DNA of 64,000 nucleotides from an uncultured Clostridia bacterium (GCA_934247225.1 CAKQJE010000009.1:1-64000), one strand, 5' to 3'. Positions 29,978 to 39,947 are shown, counted from the first letter of the stretch. Numbers and translations: made by a program. The notes: generated from the letters alone by a model not told the origin.

Positions 29978-31926
29978 TATCTCACCGTCGCTCCGTCCGG
30001 AATTTCGCCTTTTTCGGGCGAAACTATCGAAAGTTTTCCGTCCTTTTCGGCGCAGAGAATCATTCCCTGACTTTCGACCCCGCAAAGTTTGGCGGGCTTT
30101 AAATTGTACACGAGAACGACTTTTTTCCCGACAAGTTCTTCGGGGGCGTACCATTCCGCTATTCCGCTCGCGACCGTTCTCGTTTCCTCCCCGACTTTAA
30201 GCGAAAGTTTGAGAAGTTTTTTGGACTTTTCGACCTTTTCGCAAGCCGTTACGAGAGCCGTTTTAAACTGTATTTTAGCAAAATCGTCAATGGTTATTTC
30301 CGATTTTTCCTGCTGTTTTTCTTCTTTTTCCGCTTTTTCCGCCGCGGCGACGTATTTATTCTTTATTTCTTCGGCTTTTTTCATTACTTCCGCGCCGTCG
30401 AGTCTCGCAAAGATAACTTCGGCGTTCTCGGAAACCTTATTTCCGTCGGGGTAAAGACCGAATTCGCCGAGTGCCGCGTATTCTCTTTCTTTGCAATTTA
30501 TCTGCGAAAGAACCTTAGCGGAAGTTTCGGGCATAAACGGCGAAAGAAGGGAAGCCGCGATTGCTATCGTTTCGGTAAGGTTATACAAAACCTCTTTGAG
30601 TCTCGGGTGAGTCGCCTCGTCTTTCGCGAGAACCCACGGAGCCGTTTCGTCGACGTATTTGTTGGCTCTTCTTAAAAGCGTGAACACAACGTCTATCGCG
30701 TCGGCAATGCGGAATTCGTCCATTAAAGCGCAAACCTTTCCGTAAGCGGAAGAAGCCAGAGATTTAAGTTCGTCGTCGACCGCTTCGGTCACACCGCTTC
30801 TTTCGACTATTCCGCCGAAATATTTCTCGCTCATCGCGATCGTCCTTTTAACGAGATTGCCGTAAACGTTTGCGAGATCGCCGTTTATTTTATCCGTCAT
30901 AAGCTGCCAGCCGATAAGACCGTCGTTATCGAAAGGCATATCGTCAAGCACGTAATATCTTACGGCGTCTACGCCGAAAACGGAAACGAGATCGTCCGCA
31001 TACATAACGTTCCCTTTGGATTTGGACATTTTTCCGCCGTCCTGCAAAAGCCACGGATGCCCGTAAACTTTTTTGGGAAGAGGAAGCCCGAGCGCCATAA
31101 GGAAAATCGGCCAATAAATCGTATGAAATCTTATAATGTCCTTTCCGATAATATGCACGTCGCACGGCCAACATTCGTTAAATAAAGGAGAACTGTTGCC
31201 GTCTATGTCGTAACCGATACCCGTGATATAATTCGTAAGCGCGTCGAGCCACACATATATAACGTGCGCGGGATCGAAATCGACGGGAATCCCCCACTTA
31301 AAGGACGTTCTCGAAACGCAAAGGTCTTGAAGCCCCGGCAAAAGGAAATTGTTCATCATCTCGTTCTTTCTCGAAACGGGATAAATAAAATCGGGGTGAG
31401 AATTTATATAATCTATAAGTTTGGGAGCGTACTTGCTCATTTTAAAGAAATAAGCTTCCTCTTTGGCTTTCTTTACTTCTCCGCCACAATCGGGGCATTT
31501 GCCCCCGACAAGCTGACTGTCCGTCCAGAAAGACTCGCAAGGGGTGCAATACCAACCCTCGTATGCGCCTTTATAAATATCGCCCTGCTCGTAAAACTTT
31601 TTGAAGATTTTGCGAACCTGTTCTTCGTGATAAGAATCGGTCGTTCTGATAAATTTATCATAATCGACGTTGACGCATTTCCACACCGATTTGATTTCGT
31701 CCGAAACCATATCGACGTATTCTTTGGGCGATTTCCCGAACGATTTGGCTTTTTCTTCTATCTTCTGTCCGTGTTCGTCCGTTCCCGTCTGAAAAAAGAC
31801 GTCGTAGCCCTGTTTCTTCTTAAATCTCGCGATGCTGTCCGCCAAAATCGCTTCATAAGTGTTGCCGATATGCGGCTTGGATGAAGTGTATGCGATTGCC
31901 GTCGTAATATAATATCTGTCTTTCAT
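29977..31926 (-). CDS. metG: Methionyl-tRNA synthetase
   Basis: This 649-residue class I synthetase has HIGN (19-22), a four-Cys zinc knuckle near 128-147 (CTPC...CPDC), and KMSKS near 297-301. The C-terminal 100 residues form the EMAP/Trbp111 tRNA-binding domain (starting TIDDFAKIQFKTA), which follows a Lys/Glu-rich linker. It charges tRNA-Met in the cytoplasm. ATG at 31926. Operon metG-tatD-radical SAM-ksgA. Confidence 0.97.
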   Translation of the reverse strand: MKDRYYITTAIAYTSSKPHIGNTYEAILADSIARFKKKQGYDVFFQTGTDEHGQKIEEKAKSFGKSPKEYVDMVSDEIKSVWKCVNVDYDKFIRTTDSYHEEQVRKIFKKFYEQGDIYKGAYEGWYCTPCESFWTDSQLVGGKCPDCGGEVKKAKEEAYFFKMSKYAPKLIDYINSHPDFIYPVSRKNEMMNNFLLPGLQDLCVSRTSFKWGIPVDFDPAHVIYVWLDALTNYITGIGYDIDGNSSPLFNECWPCDVHIIGKDIIRFHTIYWPIFLMALGLPLPKKVYGHPWLLQDGGKMSKSKGNVMYADDLVSVFGVDAVRYYVLDDMPFDNDGLIGWQLMTDKINGDLANVYGNLVKRTIAMSEKYFGGIVERSGVTEAVDDELKSLASSAYGKVCALMDEFRIADAIDVVFTLLRRANKYVDETAPWVLAKDEATHPRLKEVLYNLTETIAIAASLLSPFMPETSAKVLSQINCKEREYAALGEFGLYPDGNKVSENAEVIFARLDGAEVMKKAEEIKNKYVAAAEKAEKEEKQQEKSEITIDDFAKIQFKTALVTACEKVEKSKKLLKLSLKVGEETRTVASGIAEWYAPEELVGKKVVLVYNLKPAKLCGVESQGMILCAEKDGKLSIVSPEKGEIPDGATVR

Positions 31927-31965
31927 TCACGCGACCTGCCTTCGTAAATTTCTTTATACGCTATT

Positions 31966-31994
31966 ATTATATTATAATTTTACGAAAAAGTAAA
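31966..31994 (-). promoter_or_regulatory. metG promoter
   Basis: On the minus strand TTTACT (31989-31994) and TATAAT (31966-31971), spacer 17; a second TATAAT overlaps it. It lies in the divergent gap between metG and spmA. Confidence 0.65.
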
Positions 31995-32028
31995 ACATAA
32001 AAACGCACATTTTATCATAACTTGTAGT

Positions 32029-32586
32029 ATGAATTTAATTTTCACTTTGATATTCCTGCTTTCGCTCGTCATATTTTCCTTTTTCTCGCCCGACAAAGCC
32101 CTTTCGGCTATGACCGACGGCGGACAGAAAGCCGTCGCTCTTTCGATGAGCCTTATCGTGATTTATTCGATATGGTCGGGCGTACTGCAAATCGCGGAAG
32201 ACTCGGGAATTGTTAAAAAAATTTCGAAAAGGTTAAAGCCGCTTATTAAAAAACTTTTTTCGGATCCGACCGACGACGAAGCGGAAGATCTTGCCGTGAA
32301 CATTTCGGCAAATCTTCTCGGAATGGGCGGAATCGCAACGCCCGCGGGCATTTCCGCAACGACAAAAATGTGCGAGAGAAAAAACTTCGACGGCGCGACT
32401 ACTTTGTTCATTCTCGCGTCCACAAGCATACAGCTGCTCCCGACGACGGTTATTTCTTTAAGACAGGCTTTTTCGTCGGCTGAGCCGTCCGTCGTGTTTT
32501 TGCCGTCCCTTTTATCGTCGGTAGTCTGCACGGCGACGGGGCTTGGTTTATGCTTTTTATTTAAAAAACTTAGTAGTCGCAGATGA
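32029..32586 (+). CDS. spmA: Spore maturation protein A
   Basis: This 185-residue membrane protein of the nucleoside-recognition (Gate) family has about four hydrophobic segments, with the conserved NLLGMGGIATPAGI motif in the middle. With SpmB it is needed for spore core dehydration in Bacillus. ATG at 32029. It overlaps spmB by four bases (ATGA) on the plus strand, opposite to nearly everything else in the chromosomal part. Confidence 0.92.
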   Translation: MNLIFTLIFLLSLVIFSFFSPDKALSAMTDGGQKAVALSMSLIVIYSIWSGVLQIAEDSGIVKKISKRLKPLIKKLFSDPTDDEAEDLAVNISANLLGMGGIATPAGISATTKMCERKNFDGATTLFILASTSIQLLPTTVISLRQAFSSAEPSVVFLPSLLSSVVCTATGLGLCFLFKKLSSRR

Positions 32587-33098
32587 TGAAATATATTTCT
32601 CTCGTTATTCCGGTCGCTTTAATCGCGCTTGTTATTTATTCTGTGGTAAAAAAAGTAAAAATATACGACAGTTTCGCCGTCGGCGCGGGCAAAGCTCTGC
32701 CTTTGGTTTTTTCGATTTTCCCTTATCTCGTTACCGTCTTCATAATGACGGAAATGTTTAAAGTGAGCGGAATTTCGGATAAACTCATCTCCTTTCTCTC
32801 CCCGATTTTTTCTTTTCTCGGAATTCCGCCCGAAATAACCCCGCTCGTGATTTTAAAACCGTTTTCGGGCGGCGGAAGCCTCGCGCTTTTAAGCGAGATC
32901 TTCGAAAAATACGGCGTTGACTCCTACATATCCCTTTGCGCTTCCGCCGTTTACGGTTCGAGCGAAACGACGTTTTACATTTCCGCCGTGTATTTTTCCA
33001 AAGCAAAAGAAAAAAGGCTGAAAAAACCGATACTTATATCGCTTTTTTCAACCTTTGTTTCAACTGTGTTCGCTTGTTTTATTTGCAGATTTTTTTAA
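32583..33098 (+). CDS. spmB: Spore maturation protein B
   Basis: This 171-residue partner of SpmA has about five hydrophobic segments, with KPFSGGGSLALL near residue 97 and the SSETTFY motif typical of the family. The first codons overlap the end of spmA, so the pair is translationally coupled. Its stop codon shares TTAA with the stop of the convergent MFS gene. Confidence 0.92.
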   Translation: MMKYISLVIPVALIALVIYSVVKKVKIYDSFAVGAGKALPLVFSIFPYLVTVFIMTEMFKVSGISDKLISFLSPIFSFLGIPPEITPLVILKPFSGGGSLALLSEIFEKYGVDSYISLCASAVYGSSETTFYISAVYFSKAKEKRLKKPILISLFSTFVSTVFACFICRFF

Positions 33099-34849
33099 TC
33101 GTCCACGTCGAGATTTTCGATAAGCTTTGCCTTTTTCTGCGGCTTGCTGTCACCGTGTTTAACGAAAAACATTGTAACGAACGCAAGAGCTACGGCTATC
33201 GTGGAATAATAGAACAACGGTTTCATGCTTCCCGCAAGTTCCATAATTCCGCCCGACAAAATCGGGGTTACGATCTGCGCCGCCATGGACGCCGTGTAAT
33301 AAAATCCCGTATACTTTCCGACGTCTCCGCCTTTTGCGAGTTCTACGACCATCGGGAACGAATTGACGTTTATCGTCGCCCAGCCTATACCCGCCAGGGC
33401 AAAAAGAAGATTAAGGATGATTATGCTCGAATTTTCGTTAAGGAAGGTCGCTCCGAAGAACGCAGCCGTAAGCATAACCACACCCGCTAAGATACTCTTT
33501 TTCCTTCCTATTCTCTGCGCGACCATTCCCACGGGGATATAAGCGATTATCGCCGCGCCCTGCGCAACGAGAAGAGTCGTGTTATAATCCATATGAAGAA
33601 CGTTCATCGCGTAAAGCGAATATTTGGAAGTTACGGCGTTATAACCGATATACCAGAGAGCGACCGAACATAAGATAAGAATTAAACTCCTCAGCTCGGG
33701 CTTTGAAAGCTTCTTTGTGGAAACCTGATCGACTTTCGCTTCTTCTTCCGTTTCCAAACCGTCGACCACGGAAGCTTTTTCCATTTCGTCGACCCATTTC
33801 GGTTCTCTTACCTTCCAGATAAACATCAGAAGTCCGACAACCATAACGAGACATACGGTGCCGATAAACGGCGTGTAACTCATAAGCTGATTATACGTTT
33901 TTCCCGTTCCGAAAACCATTCCGAGAACGAGGACAATCATTCCGCCCGCCGTTCCCATAAGGTTTATAACGGCGTTCGCCTGCGAGCGAAGAGGTTTCTC
34001 CGTTACGTCCGGCATAAGCGCGACCGCGGGAGAACGGAAGACAGCCATTGCGAAAAGAGTTATTAACAAAAGCCCCGCGAAAAGCACGAGCGTGAGCGGA
34101 TTTTCGACCGTTTTCTGCCATGCGTAATCGCTTATCGAAGGCGTTATAAGGTTTTTATACGCGTTCGATTTGTTTACGTGAGACGGAATTTCGCTTCCGT
34201 CGGGCATTTTATAAACCGTTTTGCCGTTTACTTTTTCCGCCGAAAGCGCGTAATATGTTTTCGTGTCGGAATCGTAGCCGTAAACCGTTTCGGGTTTGTC
34301 GTGATCGGCGTTATATTCGGCGTTTATTCCGGAATACCACGCGCGGACTTCCGCTTTTTCCTCTTCCGTAAGCTCGTCGTAAAGTTTATTTTTTACGATT
34401 TTAGCCGCGTAGTCCCTTATTAAATAAGTTTTCGGCTGCTCCTTATCGGTTATCGCGCTGTATTCGGCGTTCTGAATTTCGTAATTTTCGTCGAAAAGCA
34501 TTTCGTAGCCGCCGTTTTCCGTAACGGCTCCGAGCTTCGCGAGCTGTGCGTTATCCGAAAAAGTAAGCCCGAAAAAGGACAAAGCGGCGATTATTGTTCC
34601 GATAACTATGTAAGGCGTTCTTCTTCCGAAACGAGTTTTCGTTTTATCGGATAAACTTCCGAAAAGAGGAAGAAGAAAAATCGCGATGACGTTATCGAGC
34701 GACATGATTACGCCGGACAACGTCTGACTGAGTCCGAATTTATTTACGAGCATCATCGGTACGATACTGTCGTACGCCTGCCAGAACGCGCATATTAGAA
34801 AAAACGCGAATCCGACGAAAATCGTTTTCTTGTAATTAAGTTTCATCAT
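33095..34849 (-). CDS. MFS transporter (SLC45-like) with large inserted loop
   Basis: This 584-residue membrane protein starts like sugar-proton symporters of the MFS SUC/SLC45 type (SDKTKTRFGRRTPYI as the loop-2 motif, about 67-81). Twelve membrane helices are predicted, but a soluble insertion of about 150 residues (about 98-250) separates helices 3 and 4, rich in Tyr, Glu and Asp. This insert makes it much longer than the normal 430-460. It is probably outside the cell. The substrate is unknown; maltose, sucrose or oligosaccharide uptake is possible from family. Monocistronic, convergent with spmB. Confidence 0.85.
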   Translation of the reverse strand: MMKLNYKKTIFVGFAFFLICAFWQAYDSIVPMMLVNKFGLSQTLSGVIMSLDNVIAIFLLPLFGSLSDKTKTRFGRRTPYIVIGTIIAALSFFGLTFSDNAQLAKLGAVTENGGYEMLFDENYEIQNAEYSAITDKEQPKTYLIRDYAAKIVKNKLYDELTEEEKAEVRAWYSGINAEYNADHDKPETVYGYDSDTKTYYALSAEKVNGKTVYKMPDGSEIPSHVNKSNAYKNLITPSISDYAWQKTVENPLTLVLFAGLLLITLFAMAVFRSPAVALMPDVTEKPLRSQANAVINLMGTAGGMIVLVLGMVFGTGKTYNQLMSYTPFIGTVCLVMVVGLLMFIWKVREPKWVDEMEKASVVDGLETEEEAKVDQVSTKKLSKPELRSLILILCSVALWYIGYNAVTSKYSLYAMNVLHMDYNTTLLVAQGAAIIAYIPVGMVAQRIGRKKSILAGVVMLTAAFFGATFLNENSSIIILNLLFALAGIGWATINVNSFPMVVELAKGGDVGKYTGFYYTASMAAQIVTPILSGGIMELAGSMKPLFYYSTIAVALAFVTMFFVKHGDSKPQKKAKLIENLDVDD

Positions 34850-34878
34850 TCTCCGTCCGTCAAATTATTTTTCTTCTC

Positions 34879-35592
34879 TTATTTTTCTTCTTTATAATAC
34901 ACAAGTCTGTGACAGGAGTCGCACTCGACCAGGCTTCCTTTTTTCAGACTGTCGAAGCACGCCATAGGGAACTCCGTTCCGCATCTCGAACAGTGCGGTT
35001 TTTTCCCGAATACCTGAACGGAATACAAAACGGGGAAAATCTTGTCCTTCCGCTTCGCTTTGTAAAGCTCCATATCCTCCTTCGGAATTTCCTTTTCTAT
35101 TTTTGCAAGCTCCGCTTTTATACTCTTCATTTCCTCTTCTTTGGAAGCTTTCAGCGCATTATATTTCGGAACGAACTCGCTGTACTGAGTTTTCGCTTCC
35201 TTTGTCTTTGCTTTAAGCTGAGAAAACTCTTTAAGCACACTTGCTATTTCCTTGGAAATAAGCTCGATGCCGTTCGCGAGATTTTCGATTTCCTCGCAAA
35301 GCGCCTGAGCTTTTTTCTTTACGTAACCGAGCTGCTCGGCGTCGTCCGTTTCCTCTAAATCGTCGTACTCCTTAACTTCCTCGGAAAGCTTTTTATAAAG
35401 AGATACCGATTCGTTGTATTTGCCCGAAAGCTCTTCCGCTTTCTTTTCTAAAAGCGCGAGATTGTCGTTGACGTTTTTCAAGAAATTCTGAGCCGAAACG
35501 GCTTTCTTTCTCTCTTCGCTCTGGGATATTCCCGTTTCGATTTCGCGAAGCTTTGTGTCTACGCTTTGATATTCGAGTAACTTATCTATCAT
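34879..35592 (-). CDS. Coiled-coil C4 zinc-ribbon protein
   Basis: This 237-residue protein is helical coiled coil for residues about 20-180 and ends in a zinc ribbon (CSRC...CDSC, about 199-227). This is the zf-RING_7/DUF164 type, widely encoded next to nif3 and thought to bind nucleic acid or serve as a scaffold. ATG at 35592. It is the last gene of the dgt-dnaG-rpoD-trmK-nif3 run, after a 39-base gap. Confidence 0.85.
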   Translation of the reverse strand: MIDKLLEYQSVDTKLREIETGISQSEERKKAVSAQNFLKNVNDNLALLEKKAEELSGKYNESVSLYKKLSEEVKEYDDLEETDDAEQLGYVKKKAQALCEEIENLANGIELISKEIASVLKEFSQLKAKTKEAKTQYSEFVPKYNALKASKEEEMKSIKAELAKIEKEIPKEDMELYKAKRKDKIFPVLYSVQVFGKKPHCSRCGTEFPMACFDSLKKGSLVECDSCHRLVYYKEEK

Positions 35593-35631
35593 TTTTTCAC
35601 TCCTTTCCCCTCCGACGTATTCGCCTGAAAA

Positions 35632-36402
35632 TTAAACGAATCTTTCGTCGTCGAAGAAATAAATTTTCATATTTTTAAATTGCGCGGCGCAGCTTTCGGC
35701 AAACTTCTTCATCCCGTAATTTTCCGTTCCGTAATGCGTGCAGGAAAGAACGCAAAGCCCCCTTTCCAACGCGTGAAGAAGAACGTGATGCGGAATGTCC
35801 GCCGAGACGACAAGTTCCGCGCCCGCCTTCGCCGCCGCTTCCACCTCTTCGTCTCCGAGACCCGCACCGCAAAAAGACGCCGCTTTCGTTATATGCTTAT
35901 CGGCGTTTCCGTATGCCCACGCCTTTTCAGTTCCGAATTCTTTTTTATAATTTTCGACGATTTCTCCGAAAGTTTTGTCGAACACTCCGACCCTTCCGTA
36001 CCCCTCGCCGTTACCGAAATCGTCCAGAATTCCGATTATTTCTCCGCCGAGACCGCGCATAAGGCTATAATCGATACCCTTTTTCGCGCCGTCGAGATTG
36101 AGATGATTCGAAATCACTCCGATCCCGGCGTTCGCCGCCGTAAGAAGGGGCGAACCGACAAGAATATTTTTTATCGGACGATATATCGCGGGATGATGAG
36201 TGACTATGACGTCGGCGTTTTTCGATATCGCGAATTGTACGCTTCTGCTCGTTAAATCGAGGCAGTATACCGCCGTTTTTACATCGCGCCCGGTTTCGAT
36301 AATTATTCCGCTGTTGTCGTACGCGCCCTCGCCTACGAATCTGTCCGATATCTCCATAGGAGCAAGGCGCAGCATTTCGTTATAAAATTCAAGAAAATTC
36401 AT
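35632..36402 (-). CDS. Nif3-like dinuclear metal-centre protein
   Basis: This 256-residue protein of the Nif3/YqfO family has the metal-binding VTHHPAIYRP (about 65-74), NHLNLDGAKKG and C-terminal HYGTE motifs. It forms hexamers in relatives; GTP cyclohydrolase-like or structural roles have been suggested. It overlaps trmK by four bases, as in many Firmicutes where the pair is co-encoded. Confidence 0.9.
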   Translation of the reverse strand: MNFLEFYNEMLRLAPMEISDRFVGEGAYDNSGIIIETGRDVKTAVYCLDLTSRSVQFAISKNADVIVTHHPAIYRPIKNILVGSPLLTAANAGIGVISNHLNLDGAKKGIDYSLMRGLGGEIIGILDDFGNGEGYGRVGVFDKTFGEIVENYKKEFGTEKAWAYGNADKHITKAASFCGAGLGDEEVEAAAKAGAELVVSADIPHHVLLHALERGLCVLSCTHYGTENYGMKKFAESCAAQFKNMKIYFFDDERFV

Positions 36403-37049
36403 TTCAATATTTCCTTTAATTCGGCAACTTTTTGTTCGAGTTGTTCTTTTTCGGGATAACAGGCGTTGTTTGCCGCTTCCTCGAAAACTTTTATTTTATC
36501 TTTTATAAAATCCTGAAAATCCTCGCTTTTTTCTTTAAGATTATCTCTTCCGAAAGCAAGCTCGGATTTTGTGTAAACGTCTTTTTCGTCCGATTTTTCC
36601 GCAACGACAACGTGGTAATACTTCCAATCCTTAAAAGTGTAATCCCTTACGATTTTATACCCGTTATTTATCAGAAACAAACGAAGTTTTTCGGCGTTTT
36701 TCATCGGTTGAAGAACAAGCCTTTCCGGCTTATCTTTCCGCCGGGAAAGCATTGCCGTCATCACCTCGCCGCCCATACCGGAAATAAGAGCTTCGTCTAC
36801 GTGCGGAAGATTATCGAACCCGTCCGACACGTATGCCGAAAATTTACCGCTATGGCTTACGGAAAGCCTTTCTTCGGCTTTTTTCAGGCATTTTTCGGAA
36901 ATATCCGATATTATAACCTTATCGAAAATGCCGTCGTCGATAGCTTTTTCGGCAACGTAGCCGTGATCGCAACCTACGTCCGCGAACACGCCGCCGCCTT
37001 TAAGCTCGCCGTATAAAACGCTTAAACGTTTCGTCGGTAAATTATTCAA
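36399..37049 (-). CDS. trmK: tRNA (adenine22-N1)-methyltransferase
   Basis: This 216-residue Rossmann methyltransferase has the SAM motif FADVGCDHGYVAEK (about 18-31) and ISGMGGEVM. A charged helical C-terminus follows, as in Bacillus YqfN, which makes m1A22 in tRNA. It overlaps the rpoD end by eight bases and sits between rpoD and nif3, the usual context. Confidence 0.93.
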   Translation of the reverse strand: MNNLPTKRLSVLYGELKGGGVFADVGCDHGYVAEKAIDDGIFDKVIISDISEKCLKKAEERLSVSHSGKFSAYVSDGFDNLPHVDEALISGMGGEVMTAMLSRRKDKPERLVLQPMKNAEKLRLFLINNGYKIVRDYTFKDWKYYHVVVAEKSDEKDVYTKSELAFGRDNLKEKSEDFQDFIKDKIKVFEEAANNACYPEKEQLEQKVAELKEILK

Positions 37050-38097
37050 TGAAGTCTTTTAACCTCTTGCTTCTCGACGGGTGACGGAGTTTTCTCAAAG
37101 CTTTCGCTTCTATCTGTCTTATTCTTTCTCTCGTTACGTTGAATTCCTTGCCGACTTCTTCCAACGTCCTCGGTTTTCCGTCGTCGATACCGTAACGAAG
37201 CCTTAAAACCTTTTCTTCGCGCGGGGTGAGCGTGTCGAGAACGTTTATAAGCTGTTCTTTAAGCATGGAACCCGCGACGACGTCCGTCGGAGCGGCGCTC
37301 TGCTCGTCCTCGATAAAGTCGCCGAGGTGGCTGTCCTCTTCCTCGCCGATAGGCGTTTCCAAAGACACGGGATCCTGCGCGATCTTCTGAATTTCTATAA
37401 CTCTCGACTCCGGGATACCCATTTCCTTTGCGATTTCCTCGGGCGTGGGTTCTCTGCCGTATTCCTGCAACAAAATTCTCGAAACTCTGCCGACTTTGTT
37501 TATCGTTTCAACCATATGAACGGGAATTCTTATCGTTCTCGCCTGGTCTGCGATCGCTCTCGTAATGGCTTGTCTTATCCACCAGGTGGCGTAAGTCGAA
37601 AATTTAAACCCTTTCTGATAATCGAACTTTTCCACGGCTTTCATCAAACCGAGATTGCCTTCCTGGATAAGATCGAGAAACTGCATACCCCTGCCGACGT
37701 ATCTTTTGGCAATGGATACAACGAGACGAAGATTGGCTTCGGATAAAGCTCTTTTCGCGTCTTCGTCGCCGTCCATCATCTTTTTTGCAAGGTCAATCTC
37801 GTCGTCGGCGGAAAGAAGGGGGACTTTACCGATATCTTTGAGATACATTTTGACGGGGTCGTCCATACTGATCTCTTTGATGATCTGCTCGTAAAGCTCC
37901 TTATCTTTTTCGTAGTCGTCGATTATTTTTATCTTGTTTTCTTCGAGCGCCCTGTACACCTCGTCTATCTGAGAAGGGTCGGTATCGTACTTTTCGAGTC
38001 TGTCGCAAAGCGCGTCCGAGCCGATCGAGCCTTTCGATTTACATTCTTCCAGAATGCTCGTTATTATCTCTTGAAGTTGTTCGTCGCTGATCGCCAT
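37042..38097 (-). CDS. rpoD: Primary RNA polymerase sigma factor
   Basis: This 351-residue sigma-70 lacks the long region 1.1 insert and so matches the short clostridial SigA. Region 2 has IDLIQEGNLGL and the -10-reading YATWWIRQAI; region 4 has TLEEVGKEFNVTRERIRQIEAKALRKLRH. It would read the TTGACA/TATAAT promoters seen in the window. It lies 13 bases after dnaG, in the conserved dnaG-rpoD order. Confidence 0.96.
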   Translation of the reverse strand: MAISDEQLQEIITSILEECKSKGSIGSDALCDRLEKYDTDPSQIDEVYRALEENKIKIIDDYEKDKELYEQIIKEISMDDPVKMYLKDIGKVPLLSADDEIDLAKKMMDGDEDAKRALSEANLRLVVSIAKRYVGRGMQFLDLIQEGNLGLMKAVEKFDYQKGFKFSTYATWWIRQAITRAIADQARTIRIPVHMVETINKVGRVSRILLQEYGREPTPEEIAKEMGIPESRVIEIQKIAQDPVSLETPIGEEEDSHLGDFIEDEQSAAPTDVVAGSMLKEQLINVLDTLTPREEKVLRLRYGIDDGKPRTLEEVGKEFNVTRERIRQIEAKALRKLRHPSRSKRLKDFIE

Positions 38098-38110
38098 AAT
38101 TTATCCTCCG

Positions 38111-39898
38111 TTAGTATTTCGCAAGCTTCGCGGTTATCCCCGCGATAGCCGAAACTATTTCTTTTCTTTTTGCGGTGTCCGTTTCCGTTTTGAACACCTC
38201 GTTTAACTGCGCGAGTTCGCTTTCGAGTTTGTTTTTCATTATAAGCGAAACGCAATCGGTAAAATATCTCGCTTCTCCGTCGCTTCCGAACACGTTGTCG
38301 CCGCTCGACAAAACCGCGTTGAGTTCGGCAAGCTCGTCTTCCGACAAAGCCGCGGAAACGGATGCAGGAAACAGTCTCGTTCCGTTTTCTCTGCTTTCGG
38401 TTACCATATCCGCGATTTTATTCCTTACGGGACTGCCGAATTCGTAGCCGTAAAGATTAAAACTTTTCGCATAAGACTTATCGAAAAGCGCGGCGCAAAG
38501 AACAAACCTTTCCGCGTTGGTTATTCCGTCCTTGCTTTCGGGAATTTCCTTAGGCTCGTCTGTTTCGGGGGTTTTACCCGAAATAAGGCTTTCCGCGTCG
38601 CGGCGAAGAGATTCGTAAGTCGTATCCGTGTCCTTACCGAGTTTTCTTAAAAGATCTTCTCTTTCGCTTTCGGTCGGTCTTTCGGCGATGACTTTGATAG
38701 CCTCCGCGATATATTTACGTTTGCCCGAAGTGTCGTTTAAATTATACTCTTTTTTCAGGTTGCGGATTTTAAAATCGACGAGCGGCAGACTTTCGTCCAG
38801 AAGTTTTCCGTATGCCTCCGCACCGAATTTTTTTATAACGTCGTCGGGATCGAGACCTTCGGGAAGAGTTACGACCCTTACTTCGAGACCTTCTTTTTGA
38901 AGAATTTCAAGTCCTCTTACCGTGGCTTTCTGTCCCGCTCCGTCGCCGTCGTAACTTATAAGCACGGTGCCCGCGTAGCGTTTCAGAAGCCTCGCTTGTT
39001 CGACCGTGAGCGACGTTCCCATCGACGCAACCACGTTTTTAAAGCCTGCGTTGTATACGGAAATCGCGTCCATATACCCCTCGACCATAATTATTTTGGT
39101 GAGTCCGTTTTTGGCTTTTTCTTTCTTTAAGTTGTTTATATTGTAAAGCGTTCTGTTCTTGATGAACAGTTCCGTTTCCTGTGTGTTTTTATATTTAGCG
39201 AAGTTCGGTTTCTTTTCGAGAAGTCTTCCTCCGAAAGCTATAACCGAACCGAGGTTGTTGATTATCGGAATTATGAGTCTGCCCCATAACGCGTCGAAAA
39301 CATAGGACGAACCGTCTTCTCTCGTCTTTTTCTGGCACACGCCGCATTTGAGCATTTCGTCTTCCGTATACCCTTTCGATTTAAGGTATCTCGGGAGAGA
39401 AAACATATCCACGGACGCGCCTATTCCGAAAGCCGTGACGGTGCGTTTTTCTATGCCCCTGTACGCAAGATATTCGTTATGAGCCTGCGCTTTTTCGCTC
39501 GCGAGATTGTGAACGTAATAAAGCGCCGAATCTTTCATAAGCGAAAGGAGTCTGTCTCTCGACTGCTTGTCCGATTCACGTTTTTTGAAATCCCTGTCGT
39601 CGTCCGGCATTGCCATACCGGCGTTCTCGGCAAGATATCTCACCGCCCCGACGTAATCGAGATTTTCGATAGTTCTGATAAAGGTTATAACGTCGCCGCC
39701 TCTGCCGCATCCGAAGCATTTGAAAAACTGCCCCGCTTCGTTCACCGTGAACGACGGAGTTTTTTCCGAATGTCCGGGAAGAGGACAGCACGCCCAATGA
39801 CTGCTGCCGCGTTTTTTCAAAACGCAGTATTTTCCCACTATATCGACAATATTGTTTTTAAGTTTTAATTCCTCTATAAACTTTTCGTCGAAAGCCAT
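38111..39898 (-). CDS. dnaG: DNA primase
   Basis: This 595-residue primase has a CHC2 zinc finger (Cys38, His43, Cys61, Cys64), the catalytic-core motif, TOPRIM signatures MVEGYMDA (about 271-278) and SYDGDGAG, and a helicase-binding C-terminal region. It synthesises primers at the replication fork. ATG at 39898. The gene lies about 50 bases after dgt and in front of rpoD. Confidence 0.96.
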   Translation of the reverse strand: MAFDEKFIEELKLKNNIVDIVGKYCVLKKRGSSHWACCPLPGHSEKTPSFTVNEAGQFFKCFGCGRGGDVITFIRTIENLDYVGAVRYLAENAGMAMPDDDRDFKKRESDKQSRDRLLSLMKDSALYYVHNLASEKAQAHNEYLAYRGIEKRTVTAFGIGASVDMFSLPRYLKSKGYTEDEMLKCGVCQKKTREDGSSYVFDALWGRLIIPIINNLGSVIAFGGRLLEKKPNFAKYKNTQETELFIKNRTLYNINNLKKEKAKNGLTKIIMVEGYMDAISVYNAGFKNVVASMGTSLTVEQARLLKRYAGTVLISYDGDGAGQKATVRGLEILQKEGLEVRVVTLPEGLDPDDVIKKFGAEAYGKLLDESLPLVDFKIRNLKKEYNLNDTSGKRKYIAEAIKVIAERPTESEREDLLRKLGKDTDTTYESLRRDAESLISGKTPETDEPKEIPESKDGITNAERFVLCAALFDKSYAKSFNLYGYEFGSPVRNKIADMVTESRENGTRLFPASVSAALSEDELAELNAVLSSGDNVFGSDGEARYFTDCVSLIMKNKLESELAQLNEVFKTETDTAKRKEIVSAIAGITAKLAKY

Positions 39899-39947
39899 TT
39901 TCTTTATCTTTAAGCCGCGCGGATTTCAATCGTCCCGGGCGGCGCCT

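Noticed and set aside
31927..32028. T-box leader for metG
   Set aside because: The gap is only about 100 bases and has no T-box sequence or specifier stem.
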